Part shown: positions 32,861 to 41,607 of the stretch, in pieces | Numbering within the stretch: the stretch's first letter is position 1 | Layout of the letters: the number at the start of each line of letters is the position of its first letter | Source of the DNA: Myxococcota bacterium | Lineage (GTDB): Bacteria; Myxococcota_A; Polyangia; Polyangiales; Houyiibacteriaceae | Reading direction: 5' to 3' | Length of the DNA stretch: 51,574 bases | Assembly (NCBI GenBank): GCA_028284955.1 | Contig: JANQQS010000097.1 | Location: 1 to 51,574 of the forward strand | Position numbers and translations under genes: made by a program | The notes under the pieces: generated by a model | The model's database searches: none | What the model saw: only the letters and a program-made list of their open reading frames with translations | Told to the model about the DNA's origin: nothing

Positions 32861-34500
32861 TGAGCCCTACCAGTTCACCGTCTGCCTCGCCGTCTAAGCC
32901 GGGAGCGCTCGCGGGCCTACTGGTCGGTCGCTACCAGCTCCTTCATCGCATCGCTTCCGGCGGTATGGCGACGGTGTATGTCGCGCGCGCGGTCAGCGTC
33001 GGAGGGTTCGAACGTCTGCTCGCGGTGAAAGCGCTGCACGCCGATCTTTCGGATCAGGAAGAGTTTGTCGCGATGTTTTTGGATGAAGCGCGACTGGCCG
33101 CGCAGATCCACCACCCCAACGTCGTCGCGACGCTCGATGTCCTCGAAGCGCACGGTCGATACTTCCTCGCCATGGACTACGTTGAAGGGCTGGAGCTAGG
33201 AGCATTGCTCCGACGCGCGGCCGAGGAAAACGAACGTATTCCGCACGAGGTGGTGGCCAGGATCATGCTCGACGTATTGCAGGGCCTGTCCGCCGCACAT
33301 TCGTTGACCGACCGGGGCGGACGCCCGCTTCACGTCGTGCATCGAGATGTTTCACCCCAAAATATTCTCGTCGGTGTCGATGGAATCACCCGGCTCACCG
33401 ATTTCGGAGTTGCGAAAGCCGAACATCGGTTGTCGTCCACCCGCGATGGAGGATTCAAGGGCAAGATCGCCTACGCCGCACCCGAACAGCTCACCCGGTC
33501 GCTCACCGACCAACGGTCCGACTTATTCTCGTTCGGGGTGGTGCTGTGGGAATCGCTCACCGGCTCTCGCTTGTTTCGCGGCGACGACAAATACGGTGTC
33601 GTGCGCCAGATACTCGAAGATCCGATACCCCTCGTGTCAGAGAAAAGCGCCGGGCTCGAACCGTTCGACGAAGCGGTCTCAGCCGCGCTCGAACGCGAAC
33701 GGGAAAAGCGGGCGGAGAACTCAGAGCGACTCCTCTTCATGCTGGAAGAAGCCACACGGAACGCTGGTGGTGCGGCCAGCCCGGCACTCGTGTCGCGATG
33801 GGTAAGACGCCTCGGCGCCCGAAAACTCGGGCTCGAAGCCGAAGGGATCCGCAACGCGGAAGCGGCGATGGGGACCGACCCGCCCAGTCTAAGCCCCGAG
33901 CAAGCAGCCGAAGTATCGACCGAGGCGCACTCGCTGCTGACTGGTGAGCCACGACCGCGCAGCGAAGTCTCGCGCACCACAACGGTGGACGACCCCGTGG
34001 ATCTGGTAGACGCACCGAGGAACCTCCCCCGGTGGCGCTGGTGGATTCTTGGACCTCTGCTCGCAGCGCTCGCCATTGTCATGACCCTCGTCGCCTTCGA
34101 GCTCTTTCATCAATATGAACGCCCATCGACGCGAAGACCGCAACCGCCAAACCGAGCGTACGTTCCAAGCGCCCCGCGAGCATCCGAAGCGCGCACCGAG
34201 CCACGAACTCCGACCGCCTCGATCGCCACCGCGGCGCGTGAACCCAAACCCGCCGCTCAGCACGACGCATCGGGTCAATCTGCGGCGTCATCTTCCAGTC
34301 CCAAGCGTCCGCGCCGCGCTCGAAGACCCGCGCGGCCGCAAACCAAACGACCAACCCGTGCCATTGAGCGCCCTCAGACAGAACGGGTTCGTCCGCCGTC
34401 GCCGAGCCCACCCGCGCCATGGGTCAATCCTGGAGGCGGCTCGCAAGGTGGCGAAACGATCCTTGTCAACCCATACCAGCGCAACAAAAAAACAAAATAA
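32860..34500 (+). CDS. Transmembrane Hanks-type Ser/Thr protein kinase
   Basis: The product is 546 aa. The kinase domain starts near residue 24 with glycine loop IASGGMATVYVA, catalytic Lys57 (LLAVKALH), HRDVSPQN with Asp163, DFGVAK with Asp181 and APEQ. This is the myxobacterial PknB-like pattern, where SPQN replaces KPxN. A single TM helix lies near 395-417 (ILGPLLAALAIVMTLVAFEL), and a basic, Pro-rich extracytoplasmic tail of about 130 residues carries no recognised sensor domain. The last gene of the ion-transport operon, it may phosphorylate the channels or TrkA encoded upstream; that link is inferred from gene order only. Confidence 0.9.
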   Translation: MSPTSSPSASPSKPGALAGLLVGRYQLLHRIASGGMATVYVARAVSVGGFERLLAVKALHADLSDQEEFVAMFLDEARLAAQIHHPNVVATLDVLEAHGRYFLAMDYVEGLELGALLRRAAEENERIPHEVVARIMLDVLQGLSAAHSLTDRGGRPLHVVHRDVSPQNILVGVDGITRLTDFGVAKAEHRLSSTRDGGFKGKIAYAAPEQLTRSLTDQRSDLFSFGVVLWESLTGSRLFRGDDKYGVVRQILEDPIPLVSEKSAGLEPFDEAVSAALEREREKRAENSERLLFMLEEATRNAGGAASPALVSRWVRRLGARKLGLEAEGIRNAEAAMGTDPPSLSPEQAAEVSTEAHSLLTGEPRPRSEVSRTTTVDDPVDLVDAPRNLPRWRWWILGPLLAALAIVMTLVAFELFHQYERPSTRRPQPPNRAYVPSAPRASEARTEPRTPTASIATAAREPKPAAQHDASGQSAASSSSPKRPRRARRPARPQTKRPTRAIERPQTERVRPPSPSPPAPWVNPGGGSQGGETILVNPYQRNKKTK

Positions 34501-34641
34501 TATCAAATGCCTGGCGTGCGCACACCCGCCTCGTGGAAGTTTCCGAAACGCGGTGAGACAGGCGTTCGGAGGAACCATCACCCCCGCCTCGCCGACTCGC
34601 CGGAAGGTACTATAATGTAGTGAACCCGTAGTACGAAAGCG
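34501..34641. promoter_or_regulatory. Intergenic region with candidate -10 box
   Basis: No gene is seen. A perfect TATAAT lies at 34611-34616, 26-35 bases before the possible starts of the next gene. The matching -35 region is not a good TTGACA. No clear terminator for the kinase operon was found, apart from an A-rich tail at its stop. Confidence 0.4.
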
Positions 34642-35544
34642 TTGTCGATCGTGTCAGCACACTCGCGTTCCGTCTTTCGAGACTCCTGGCGGCTCGGCCG
34701 CTTGATCGCGTGGTCCTCCACGTGCGCCACGCTTCTATGCGCGCCATCCGGATGCTCGCTATTTCCGAGCGAGCTGAGATGTCAACGAAACGAACAATGC
34801 GCGATGGGAACCAATACCGGAGGTCAATGCCGCGAACCCGGTTTCTGTGCGTTCCCCGATCCAGATTGCGTCATGTCCGGTATGCGTTGGCATTCGTCGG
34901 CGGGAAGAGGCTTCGCCGAGCTCTGCCTCGGACAAGAAGGAGCCGTTCCTGGCGGCGGCGCGAACGCATGCGGCGGCACGCGCGTGCTCACCGGGGTGCC
35001 AGGAGAATCGTGCGGGCCGTGCGGCTCTGGAACCTGGGAGTGCGCGGGCCCTGAGGAGCTGCGATGCTCCGATGCGCTCGCTGCGGAACAAGACGTGACG
35101 CACGAAGGCACCGTGGCGGCGTCGACGACGTTCGTGGACGCCACCCAAAGCTACCCTGCGAGCCTCGCCGTCGACGATAAGAACGACACGTCGTGGTTTT
35201 CCTCAGGTCCAGAAAACGGCGGTTCGCCGTCCACGTTTATGTGGATGGCACAGCGGTCGGATTGCGTCACCAACATCCGCGTGACGCCCAACGACGGGCA
35301 CGCTGTAGAACGATTTCGCACCGGGTTCGGCTTCAACTCGATCACTGCGCGGGTGCTTTCAGAAACCGGACAAGTGGTGTACTCCGAGATTCGGGCCGTT
35401 CCCGGTCCTGATGAACTCGTGCGGTATGAGCCCAATGTCGTCGGCAGCAAAATCGAGTTGCTGCTCGATGGGCACGAGGCCGATGACTGCGGAGGGTTCG
35501 CGGAGCTTGAAGTCTCGGTCGTGCGTCCACTTGGCACCAACTAG
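34642..35544 (+). CDS. Cys-rich lipoprotein with discoidin-like C-terminal domain
   Basis: The product is about 300 aa from TTG 34642 or GTG 34651. A signal peptide ends in a lipobox-like LCAPSGC, so it is probably lipidated and exported. A Cys-rich segment with about a dozen Cys (CQRNEQCAMG...CREPGFC; GESCGPCGSGTWEC) resembles small eukaryote-like Cys repeats common in Myxococcota. The last 150 residues look like an F5/8 type C (discoidin) sandwich: YPASLAVDDKNDTSWFSSG is the typical start, where an Ala-Asp-Asp-Trp pattern marks the sugar-binding domain. Surface carbohydrate binding is inference. Confidence 0.65.
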   Translation: MSIVSAHSRSVFRDSWRLGRLIAWSSTCATLLCAPSGCSLFPSELRCQRNEQCAMGTNTGGQCREPGFCAFPDPDCVMSGMRWHSSAGRGFAELCLGQEGAVPGGGANACGGTRVLTGVPGESCGPCGSGTWECAGPEELRCSDALAAEQDVTHEGTVAASTTFVDATQSYPASLAVDDKNDTSWFSSGPENGGSPSTFMWMAQRSDCVTNIRVTPNDGHAVERFRTGFGFNSITARVLSETGQVVYSEIRAVPGPDELVRYEPNVVGSKIELLLDGHEADDCGGFAELEVSVVRPLGTN

Positions 35545-35625
35545 TTCATCGCACCGCGCGGCCCGCGCTGGTCCGCTCGACGGTTCATGCTAGCGTGGGG
35601 GCGCCGCTCGTGGGAGGACGATAGT

Positions 35626-36465
35626 ATGGCGCTCAACCCAGACTCGGTGGGCAAGACCACCTCGGAGATCGTGCATACCTACGGATTTCGAGATGTCATC
35701 CGGTATGCGCTGGGCGTAGGCGCGCGTCGCGATGCCGATCTCAAGTTTCTCTACGAAGGGCTTGGCCCTTTGGTGCTCCCGACCTACGCGGTCGTTCCGA
35801 GCTTCGAAGCACTAGAGCCGCTTCTCGATGTGGTCGGAGGCGACATGCTGGGAGTCGTCCACGGAGCGCAAAGCATCACCTTGCATCAGCCGTTTGAGCC
35901 CTCAGGTAAACTGCGAACCATCGGAAAAGTGGCCGGGATCTACGACCTGCGCCGCATGGCGCAAGGCGTGCTTTCCACCGAAACTCGCGACGAGCAGGGG
36001 GCGTTGATTTGCGAAGCCGAGATGCAAATCATTTTTCGACTCGACGGAGGTTTTGGCGGCGAACGCCCTCCGCCCACCGAACGAGTACGCGCTCCTTCAC
36101 GATCGCCGGACTTTGAAGTGTCTGAACCGACTTCTCCCGAACAAGCGCTCCTCTATCGCTTGAGCGGCGATTTAAATCCTCTTCACGCCGACCCTGAGAT
36201 CGCAACGAAAGCCGGGTTCGACGCCCCGATCTTGCACGGTCTTTGTACCTTCGGGTTTGTGGGGCGCGCGGTGCTTGAACAATGCTGCGCAGGCGACCCA
36301 TCTCGACTGAAGTCGCTAAACGGCCAGTTCCGAAAACCGGTGTGGCCAGGCGACACCATCATCACCCGCGGATGGAACGAAGGCGACCGCATTGTGATTC
36401 AGGCAACGACCAAGGAACGACCCGATGAGTTTCCATTCAGCAACGCATATGCCGTCGTGACTTAA
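35626..36465 (+). CDS. MaoC-family (R)-specific enoyl-CoA hydratase 2-like protein
   Basis: The product is 279 aa, a double hot-dog protein. The hydratase 2 motif YRLSGDLNPLHADPEIA lies near residues 180-196 and has the catalytic Asp and His. The downstream FDAPILHGLCTFGFVGRAV and NGQFRKPVWPGDTI are also typical of peroxisomal MFE-2-like MaoC enzymes. It would hydrate trans-2-enoyl-CoA to (R)-3-hydroxyacyl-CoA. The ATG at 35626 follows GGGAGGA; a longer upstream frame lacks a ribosome site. The next gene is a Claisen-type acyltransferase, so both may serve the same acyl-CoA route. Confidence 0.85.
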   Translation: MALNPDSVGKTTSEIVHTYGFRDVIRYALGVGARRDADLKFLYEGLGPLVLPTYAVVPSFEALEPLLDVVGGDMLGVVHGAQSITLHQPFEPSGKLRTIGKVAGIYDLRRMAQGVLSTETRDEQGALICEAEMQIIFRLDGGFGGERPPPTERVRAPSRSPDFEVSEPTSPEQALLYRLSGDLNPLHADPEIATKAGFDAPILHGLCTFGFVGRAVLEQCCAGDPSRLKSLNGQFRKPVWPGDTIITRGWNEGDRIVIQATTKERPDEFPFSNAYAVVT

Positions 36466-36547
36466 GGTCAACAATGGGGGAAATTCTGCCGGCCGCCAGT
36501 CAAAAGCGGATTTGCCGCCGAAACCGAGCTAGACTGTAACGAAAGGT

Positions 36548-37807
36548 ATGACGGCGGCAGATGACAACGGCGATCTCATTCACGATTGGAATGAGATCGA
36601 TCGGCGCAGGCCGATCGTGCAGCGCCGCGCGTTTGAACTACACGACGAGACACTTCGCGACGGAATTCAGAACCCATCGGTGATCGATCCTCCGGTGGAG
36701 GATAAACTCGAGATCCTCCATCTGCTAAGCGAACTCGGAGTGCATAGCACGGACGTTGGTTTGCCTGGCGCGGGCCCTCGCGCGCAGGGCGACGTGCTCC
36801 GCCTCTGTCAGGAAATCGGTCGTGAGCGACTCTCCATTCGGCCAACCTGCGCGGGAAGAACAGCGGTCTGCGACATCGCACCGATGGTAGAAACCAGCCA
36901 GCGTGCAGGCATTCCGATCGAAGTCATGACGTTTATCGGATCCTCGCCGATCCGGCAGCTCGCCGAAGACTGGTCCCACGAGCTAATCGTGAAGCGTTCG
37001 ACCGCGGCAATCGACTTTGCCGTCCGCGAAGGTCTTCCCGTCACGTTCGTCACGGAAGACACCACCCGCTCCCATCCGGATTTGCTCCGGAAACTTTTTC
37101 GGGTCGCGATCGAACACGGAGCCGAACGGCTGTGCTTGTGCGACACCGTAGGGCACGCCACGCCAGATGGCGTGCGAAATCTCATTCAGTTTACCCGTCG
37201 GGTCGTGGAAGAGACGGGCGCTGACGTGAAAATCGATTGGCATGGACACAACGATCGAGGCCTCGCCCTCGTCAACTCCCTTTTCGCGCTCGAATACGGA
37301 GCCGACCGCATACACGGCTGCGTTCTTGGTCTGGGGGAGCGCGTCGGAAACGCACCGCTTGATCTCATTCTCATCAACCTCAAACTGCTGGGCCAGCTCC
37401 CCGAACACGACCTGAGTGCGCTGGCTTCGCTCACGAAAAAGGTTTCCGAGGCAACCGGGTTTCCCATCCCCGCCAACTACCCCGTGGTGGGCGAGGACGC
37501 GTTCCGCACCGCCACCGGCGTGCACGCCTCCGCAATCATGAAAGCGAGCAAGAAAGGCGACCGGTACCTCGCCGACCGAGTGTACTCTGGCGTCGCCGCA
37601 GGCATGTTCGGCCGACGACAAGAAATCTGCGTCGGTCCGCTTTCCGGAGCCAGCAACGTCGCGTTCTGGCTCGGCGTGCGTGGCCTAGAGGGCACACGGG
37701 GGCTCATCGATTTTATTCTCGACGCCGCCAAGCGCAGCAACCGAAACCTTAGCGACGCCGAGTTGCACGAACTCGCTCGAACGTACGACGCCACCAAGAC
37801 CGCCTAG
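36548..37807 (+). CDS. 2-isopropylmalate/homocitrate synthase-like DRE-TIM enzyme
   Basis: The product is 419 aa. DETLRDGIQ at residues 33-41 holds the metal Asp and the catalytic Arg of DRE-TIM metallolyases. IDWHGHNDRGLALVNSL near 228 gives the two metal His, and GLGERVGNAPLDL the conserved turn. This is the alpha-isopropylmalate synthase group. The C-terminal LeuA regulatory domain (usually ending at about 500-520 aa) is missing, so feedback inhibition by leucine is unlikely. Homocitrate or another 2-oxoacid plus acetyl-CoA condensation is equally possible. GAAAGG precedes the ATG. Substrate cannot be read from the sequence. Confidence 0.82.
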   Translation: MTAADDNGDLIHDWNEIDRRRPIVQRRAFELHDETLRDGIQNPSVIDPPVEDKLEILHLLSELGVHSTDVGLPGAGPRAQGDVLRLCQEIGRERLSIRPTCAGRTAVCDIAPMVETSQRAGIPIEVMTFIGSSPIRQLAEDWSHELIVKRSTAAIDFAVREGLPVTFVTEDTTRSHPDLLRKLFRVAIEHGAERLCLCDTVGHATPDGVRNLIQFTRRVVEETGADVKIDWHGHNDRGLALVNSLFALEYGADRIHGCVLGLGERVGNAPLDLILINLKLLGQLPEHDLSALASLTKKVSEATGFPIPANYPVVGEDAFRTATGVHASAIMKASKKGDRYLADRVYSGVAAGMFGRRQEICVGPLSGASNVAFWLGVRGLEGTRGLIDFILDAAKRSNRNLSDAELHELARTYDATKTA

Positions 37808-37841
37808 CAGGGACCACCGAACAAGGTCCGATGCCGCCACT

Positions 37842-38192
37842 CTACATATCTGTGGCAGGAAGCCAGCGGAGTACCACAAACGCAAGGACAAGCCCGACGA
37901 TCAGAGCCGTGACGATCCAAAGCGTCCATCCCGACGGCAAGCGAGCAAACCGGTCGCGGTAGTAGCGGCCCCCGCTTCGTTGATGCAACTTGTTCTGTAC
38001 CGAGTGAAGCACATCGGGCGTTGTCGATGGGGAAAGCTTGTGGGCGCCGTGAACGATGCGACGAAACGTTTCGTATTCATCTCGAAGCTGGGCATCGTGC
38101 GCAAGCGCGTGCTCAAACGCCTCCTGTTGCGCCGGGTCCAGCATCATTTCAGCCGCTGCGCTGAAGTGCTCTCTTGCTTCATCGGAGGTCAT
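37842..38192 (-). CDS. Membrane anti-sigma factor (short, no zinc ligands)
   Basis: The product is 116 aa with a soluble acidic/helical N-terminus (FSAAAEMMLDPAQQEAFEHA) and one TM helix at the end (WTLWIVTALIVGLVLAFVVL). Its ATG overlaps the stop of the ECF sigma gene by four bases, and this position and topology mark it as the cognate anti-sigma factor. The HxxxCxxC zinc motif of ZAS proteins is absent. It would hold the sigma factor at the membrane until released by an envelope signal. Confidence 0.72.
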   Translation of the reverse strand: MTSDEAREHFSAAAEMMLDPAQQEAFEHALAHDAQLRDEYETFRRIVHGAHKLSPSTTPDVLHSVQNKLHQRSGGRYYRDRFARLPSGWTLWIVTALIVGLVLAFVVLRWLPATDM

Positions 38193-38764
38193 TCGCGCTC
38201 GTTCTCTGAAGCGATGGCTGCAATCAACGCAAGCCGTGCACGATGCAGACGACTTTTCACGGTTCCAGCGGCCAAGCGGGTAATGGACTGAATGTCATCG
38301 TAAGACAGACCTTCCACGTCTCGCAATACCAGGAGTTCACGTTGGTCGCCGGGGAGTCGAGCCATCGCCACACGAAGGCGTGACTCAAGCTCATGACCCT
38401 CGGCGAGTTCATCCGGCCGAGGCAAGCGCGAGTTCGTTCCCGATGCACTGGTTTCCCGATCTGAAAAGTCGTCAAACTCCTGCGTCGCGCCGCGCGCGCG
38501 GCGATTCAGGTACTTGATGCGGTTTCGGCAGTGATTGATGGCGATTCGATAGAGCCAGGTGCTCAGCTTGGAGTCCCCGCGAAAACGGTCGATCGATTTG
38601 AATACCGTAACAAACACTTCCTGCGTGATCTCTTCAGCCTCGGCGGAGTCTCCCAACATCCTGAGGGACAGCCGAAACACTTGCGCTTGGTGCTCACGAA
38701 CCAGTCGGTTGAACGCCGCCTCGTCTCGCGCCTGGAGTTTTCGAAGCAGGGTCGGCTCGTCCAC
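38189..38764 (-). CDS. ECF (RpoE-like) sigma factor
   Basis: The product is 191 aa from a GTG start six bases after the stop of the preceding outer-membrane gene. Region 2 is clear: AFNRLVREHQAQVFRLSLRM, EEITQEVFVTVFKSIDRFRG, STWLYRIAINHCRNRIKYL. Region 4 contains LPGDQRELLVLRDVEGLSYD and TVKSRLHRARLALI. The order is outer-membrane protein, sigma, anti-sigma, all on the minus strand and nearly touching, which suggests that the sigma controls envelope functions and perhaps its own operon. Confidence 0.9.
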   Translation of the reverse strand: MDEPTLLRKLQARDEAAFNRLVREHQAQVFRLSLRMLGDSAEAEEITQEVFVTVFKSIDRFRGDSKLSTWLYRIAINHCRNRIKYLNRRARGATQEFDDFSDRETSASGTNSRLPRPDELAEGHELESRLRVAMARLPGDQRELLVLRDVEGLSYDDIQSITRLAAGTVKSRLHRARLALIAAIASENERE

Positions 38765-38770
38765 GGGGGA

Positions 38771-39712
38771 CTACTGCACGTGGTAACGAAACCCGAATAG
38801 GAGTTCGGTTTCGTTTGGCCCGCTGCCGACATCTTGCCTCAGCGCAATATCCAACCCTAGGCGTTGGTCGACGTAGCCGATCGAAGCTGTGACCTGATTC
38901 AGCTCGCGCCCATTGTCGCGTCGATACCCCGCACGAATCGGAAACTGTCCTGCCACCAAATACTCGCCGCCAAGCCCGAATATGACCTCCGCCTGATCGA
39001 AGGTGGAAAGGTCGACCAACGCATCACCGCCAACGGTAAACGCTTCGGCAAACGAGTAGCTTGCTCCGCCGCCCACCATGCGGGGGGCCAGCGCGGAATC
39101 TCGATCGACCAAGTTGTACGCCAGCGCCGCGATATGCAGCCCGGGAAGTGGCGTAAGCCGGGCTGATGCGTCCACCGTGAACCCGTCGACCTCGTCGGAC
39201 AAATTGCGTCCCATCTCGTCTTGAGCGGCGTTGAGCCGAACATAGCGCCCGCTTACCCCAAGCGAGATCACGTCGGCCAACGGAAATCCGAGCGCAATGC
39301 GTCCATCCCAACCACTGTGATCACGACTTCCTTCACCAAACACTCCGCGAAAACCGACTCCGGCAGCAAGCCAACTCGTCACCGAATCGGTGATCGCGCC
39401 GCCGACCGACCACGCTCCCTCGCCCGGAACGGTCAGAGCCGTCGCTTCAATATGATAGAGCCGTGCAAGAGGGAGGTTTGCGGCATTGTAGGCTAGAGCA
39501 CTCGTCCCAATCACCGAAGCCCGCGTGCCCATGCCCATGCCGAGCCCGCGAGCTGTCTCGTAGGTATCCTCTCGCGCGAGCGGTACCGGCTCCGTGTCGA
39601 CCGGTTCTCCCTGTGCTTCGGCGATGGAATCAAGACTTCCGCTCATCATCGCGACCAACGCGAACGGAAAAACGAGATTGCAGATTCGGCGGCGGCGACT
39701 GACTATCCACAT
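38771..39712 (-). CDS. Predicted outer-membrane beta-barrel protein
   Basis: The product is 313 aa with a signal peptide (FPFALVAMMSGSLDSIAEAQ). Alternating hydrophobic strands run to the C-terminus, which ends in an aromatic-rich strand (TELLFGFRYHVQ), as outer-membrane barrels do. GLGMGMGTRASVIGTSALAY near the start of the mature part and ASARLTPLPGLHIAALAYNL recall PorV/FadL-like families. No enzyme motif is seen. The gene leads the operon with the ECF sigma factor, so it may be a target or a sensor component. Family assignment is uncertain. Confidence 0.6.
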   Translation of the reverse strand: MWIVSRRRRICNLVFPFALVAMMSGSLDSIAEAQGEPVDTEPVPLAREDTYETARGLGMGMGTRASVIGTSALAYNAANLPLARLYHIEATALTVPGEGAWSVGGAITDSVTSWLAAGVGFRGVFGEGSRDHSGWDGRIALGFPLADVISLGVSGRYVRLNAAQDEMGRNLSDEVDGFTVDASARLTPLPGLHIAALAYNLVDRDSALAPRMVGGGASYSFAEAFTVGGDALVDLSTFDQAEVIFGLGGEYLVAGQFPIRAGYRRDNGRELNQVTASIGYVDQRLGLDIALRQDVGSGPNETELLFGFRYHVQ

Positions 39713-40221
39713 GTCCGTACCGAGGCAGAACGTAGCAGTGAGTCGTCAGCGCTCCAAATTCCCTTCGAAACCAGGTGCGTGGCGCGCTTGTCGGACCGTG
39801 AATAACAAGTGAGTTACTTGTGAGTAAGTTGAGAGTAACAATTGTTTGTGGTTTTCTTCGTCCGCCGAAACGATTGGGTCGTGATTAATGGAAGTGATTT
39901 CAGAGGTTTGAGCTGTGTCGAAGATCGGAACGACGACGCCAAAAAAAAAAATGCATTCGGCGCGGCTTTGAATCGTTCGCGATCCTCACCAGTTACCAAC
40001 TTCCTCTCATGAGGGCGTAGACGGGACGAATACATGCTGCTAGCTTCGCTTTCCTTCGCTCGTGGGGACAAACGAAATCGAGTGTGCTCCCGAAGCGGAC
40101 GGAACCTTGCGGACGAGCGTTGCGATCAACGCGGAGTTGCAGCCAGAGATCTGTTTCAAATTGATTGCGCCATCTCGGCGGTCGGGCCGAGGTGGATACA
40201 TTGGGGACAGGGTAGCGTAAC
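39713..40221. other. AT-rich region upstream of dnaA
   Basis: No credible gene lies in these 509 bases. Contents are: four 11-bp tandem repeats at 39798-39841, an A11 run near 39941-39951, and a DnaA-box-like GTGGATAC at 40192-40199. A CTATCCACA (8 of 9 to TTATCCACA) lies just outside at 39703-39711. The dnaA promoter must be here; no convincing -35/-10 pair was recognised. Confidence 0.5.
39798..39841. repeat. Four tandem 11-bp AT-rich repeats upstream of dnaA
   Basis: The units are GTGAATAACAA, GTGAGTTACTT, GTGAGTAAGTT and GAGAGTAACAA. They are exactly contiguous with consensus GTGAGTAACWW and lie 380 bp upstream of dnaA. They include the palindrome ACAAGT-GAGTT-ACTTGT. Iterated short AT-rich units of this kind occur in origin unwinding elements. 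Confidence 0.75.
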
Positions 40222-41607
40222 GTGGCGCTTTCAGAGAGTTTTGACACGAATCAACAGCTGTGGACAAGCGCCCTGGAACAGCTGCGCAATCGGCTCTCGC
40301 TCGAGAACTTCGAAACGTGGCTTGCTCCTGTGGAATGCACTGCCATCGAACGCGAGAGCATCACGCTGCGCATTCCGAATCGATTCTTTCAGGACTGGAT
40401 CAGCGCGCACTATCTCGAGTTGATTCTTGAGGCGCTCGGTAACGAGCTTCCTTCCGGAGTCTCCAAACCAACACAGGTTCGTTGGGAGATCGACGAGGAA
40501 CTCAAGGAGCGAACACAGGCTACGCGGATGGCGAGCAGCCCCGCGCCCGCACCCTCCAAACCGCCGCCGACGCCCGAGCCCACGACCTACAATCTGAAAC
40601 CCAAATACAGTTTCAACCGATTCATTGTGGGCCCATCCAATCAACTCGCGTACGCAGCGAGCGTCGCGGCCGCTTCTGCGCCTGGGCATCGGTACAATCC
40701 GCTTTTTCTTTACGGCGGGGTCGGTCTAGGAAAAACGCATCTCATGAACGCCATGGGACAAGAAGTTCTCCTCGCGAACCCCGCGGCGCGGGTTCTTTAT
40801 CTCTCGGCCGAACGATTTACCAACGAGTTTATCTGGGCGCTGCAAAACCACCGCATCAACGAGTTTCGTGAACGCTACCGGCGCAACTGCGATGTCTTGC
40901 TCATGGACGATATTCAGTTCCTGGCCGGTCGCGAGCAAACTCAGGAAGAGTTCTTCCACACATTCAACGCGCTCTATCATCAAGATAAGCAAATCGCGGT
41001 GACCTCTGATGTCTATCCACAACAGATTCCAGAGATGCAGGAGCGGCTGGTCAGCCGATTCCACTCGGGAATGGTCGCCGACATCCAATCTCCCGAACTC
41101 GATACGCGCATCGCGATTCTGAAAAAGAAGGCCGAAGCCGAAGAAATCGATCTACCAAGCGACGTTGCCACGTTCATCGCCCAGACCGTCAAGGTCAACG
41201 TTCGCGAACTCGAAGGAACCCTGCTGCGCATCGCGGTCAAAGCCGAGCTGTTGTCTCGGCCGATCGATTTGGAACTCGCCCAGAGTACGCTGCAGCCCCT
41301 AAATCGTACTCCCGAGCGGGCGATGAGCGTGGACGAAGTACAACAAGCAGTGTGTGGCTATTTCGGTCTAAAGGTTAGCGACCTCAGGTCCAAACGCCGT
41401 AGCCGCAACGTCAGCTTCCCCCGCATGGTCGCAATGTATCTATGTCGGGAACGGCTCGGAGCGAGCTACCCGTGTCTCGGGGAGTCGTTTGGCAAAGATC
41501 ACACCACGGTCATCAACGCAGTGCGGAAAATCGGATCCCAACTCGAAGAGCGAGACGAACGAGTTGTTGAGGTGGTGGATGCCATCGAACGAAAGCTCGG
41601 GCTTTAG
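40222..41607 (+). CDS. dnaA: Chromosomal replication initiator DnaA
   Basis: The product is 461 aa from a GTG start. Domain I (ALEQLRNRLSLENFETWLAP) is followed by a Pro-rich linker. The AAA+ domain III has Walker A YGGVGLGKTH near residue 164, Walker B LLMDDIQFLAG and sensor/arginine-finger segments. Domain IV binds DnaA boxes: RSRNVSFPRMVAMYLCRERL and GESFGKDHTTVINAVRKI. The signature normally reads FGGRDHTT; here it is FGKDHTT, one residue shorter in the DNA-binding loop. It melts oriC and loads DnaB. A dispersed repeat starts within ten bases of the stop codon, and dnaN and recF follow in the classic order. Confidence 0.96.
   Translation: MALSESFDTNQQLWTSALEQLRNRLSLENFETWLAPVECTAIERESITLRIPNRFFQDWISAHYLELILEALGNELPSGVSKPTQVRWEIDEELKERTQATRMASSPAPAPSKPPPTPEPTTYNLKPKYSFNRFIVGPSNQLAYAASVAAASAPGHRYNPLFLYGGVGLGKTHLMNAMGQEVLLANPAARVLYLSAERFTNEFIWALQNHRINEFRERYRRNCDVLLMDDIQFLAGREQTQEEFFHTFNALYHQDKQIAVTSDVYPQQIPEMQERLVSRFHSGMVADIQSPELDTRIAILKKKAEAEEIDLPSDVATFIAQTVKVNVRELEGTLLRIAVKAELLSRPIDLELAQSTLQPLNRTPERAMSVDEVQQAVCGYFGLKVSDLRSKRRSRNVSFPRMVAMYLCRERLGASYPCLGESFGKDHTTVINAVRKIGSQLEERDERVVEVVDAIERKLGL

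Noticed and set aside
39814-40071. An 85-aa minus-strand gene upstream of dnaA
   Set aside because: It crosses the iteron array and A-run, has no ribosome site and has low-complexity composition; better explained as origin/promoter DNA.
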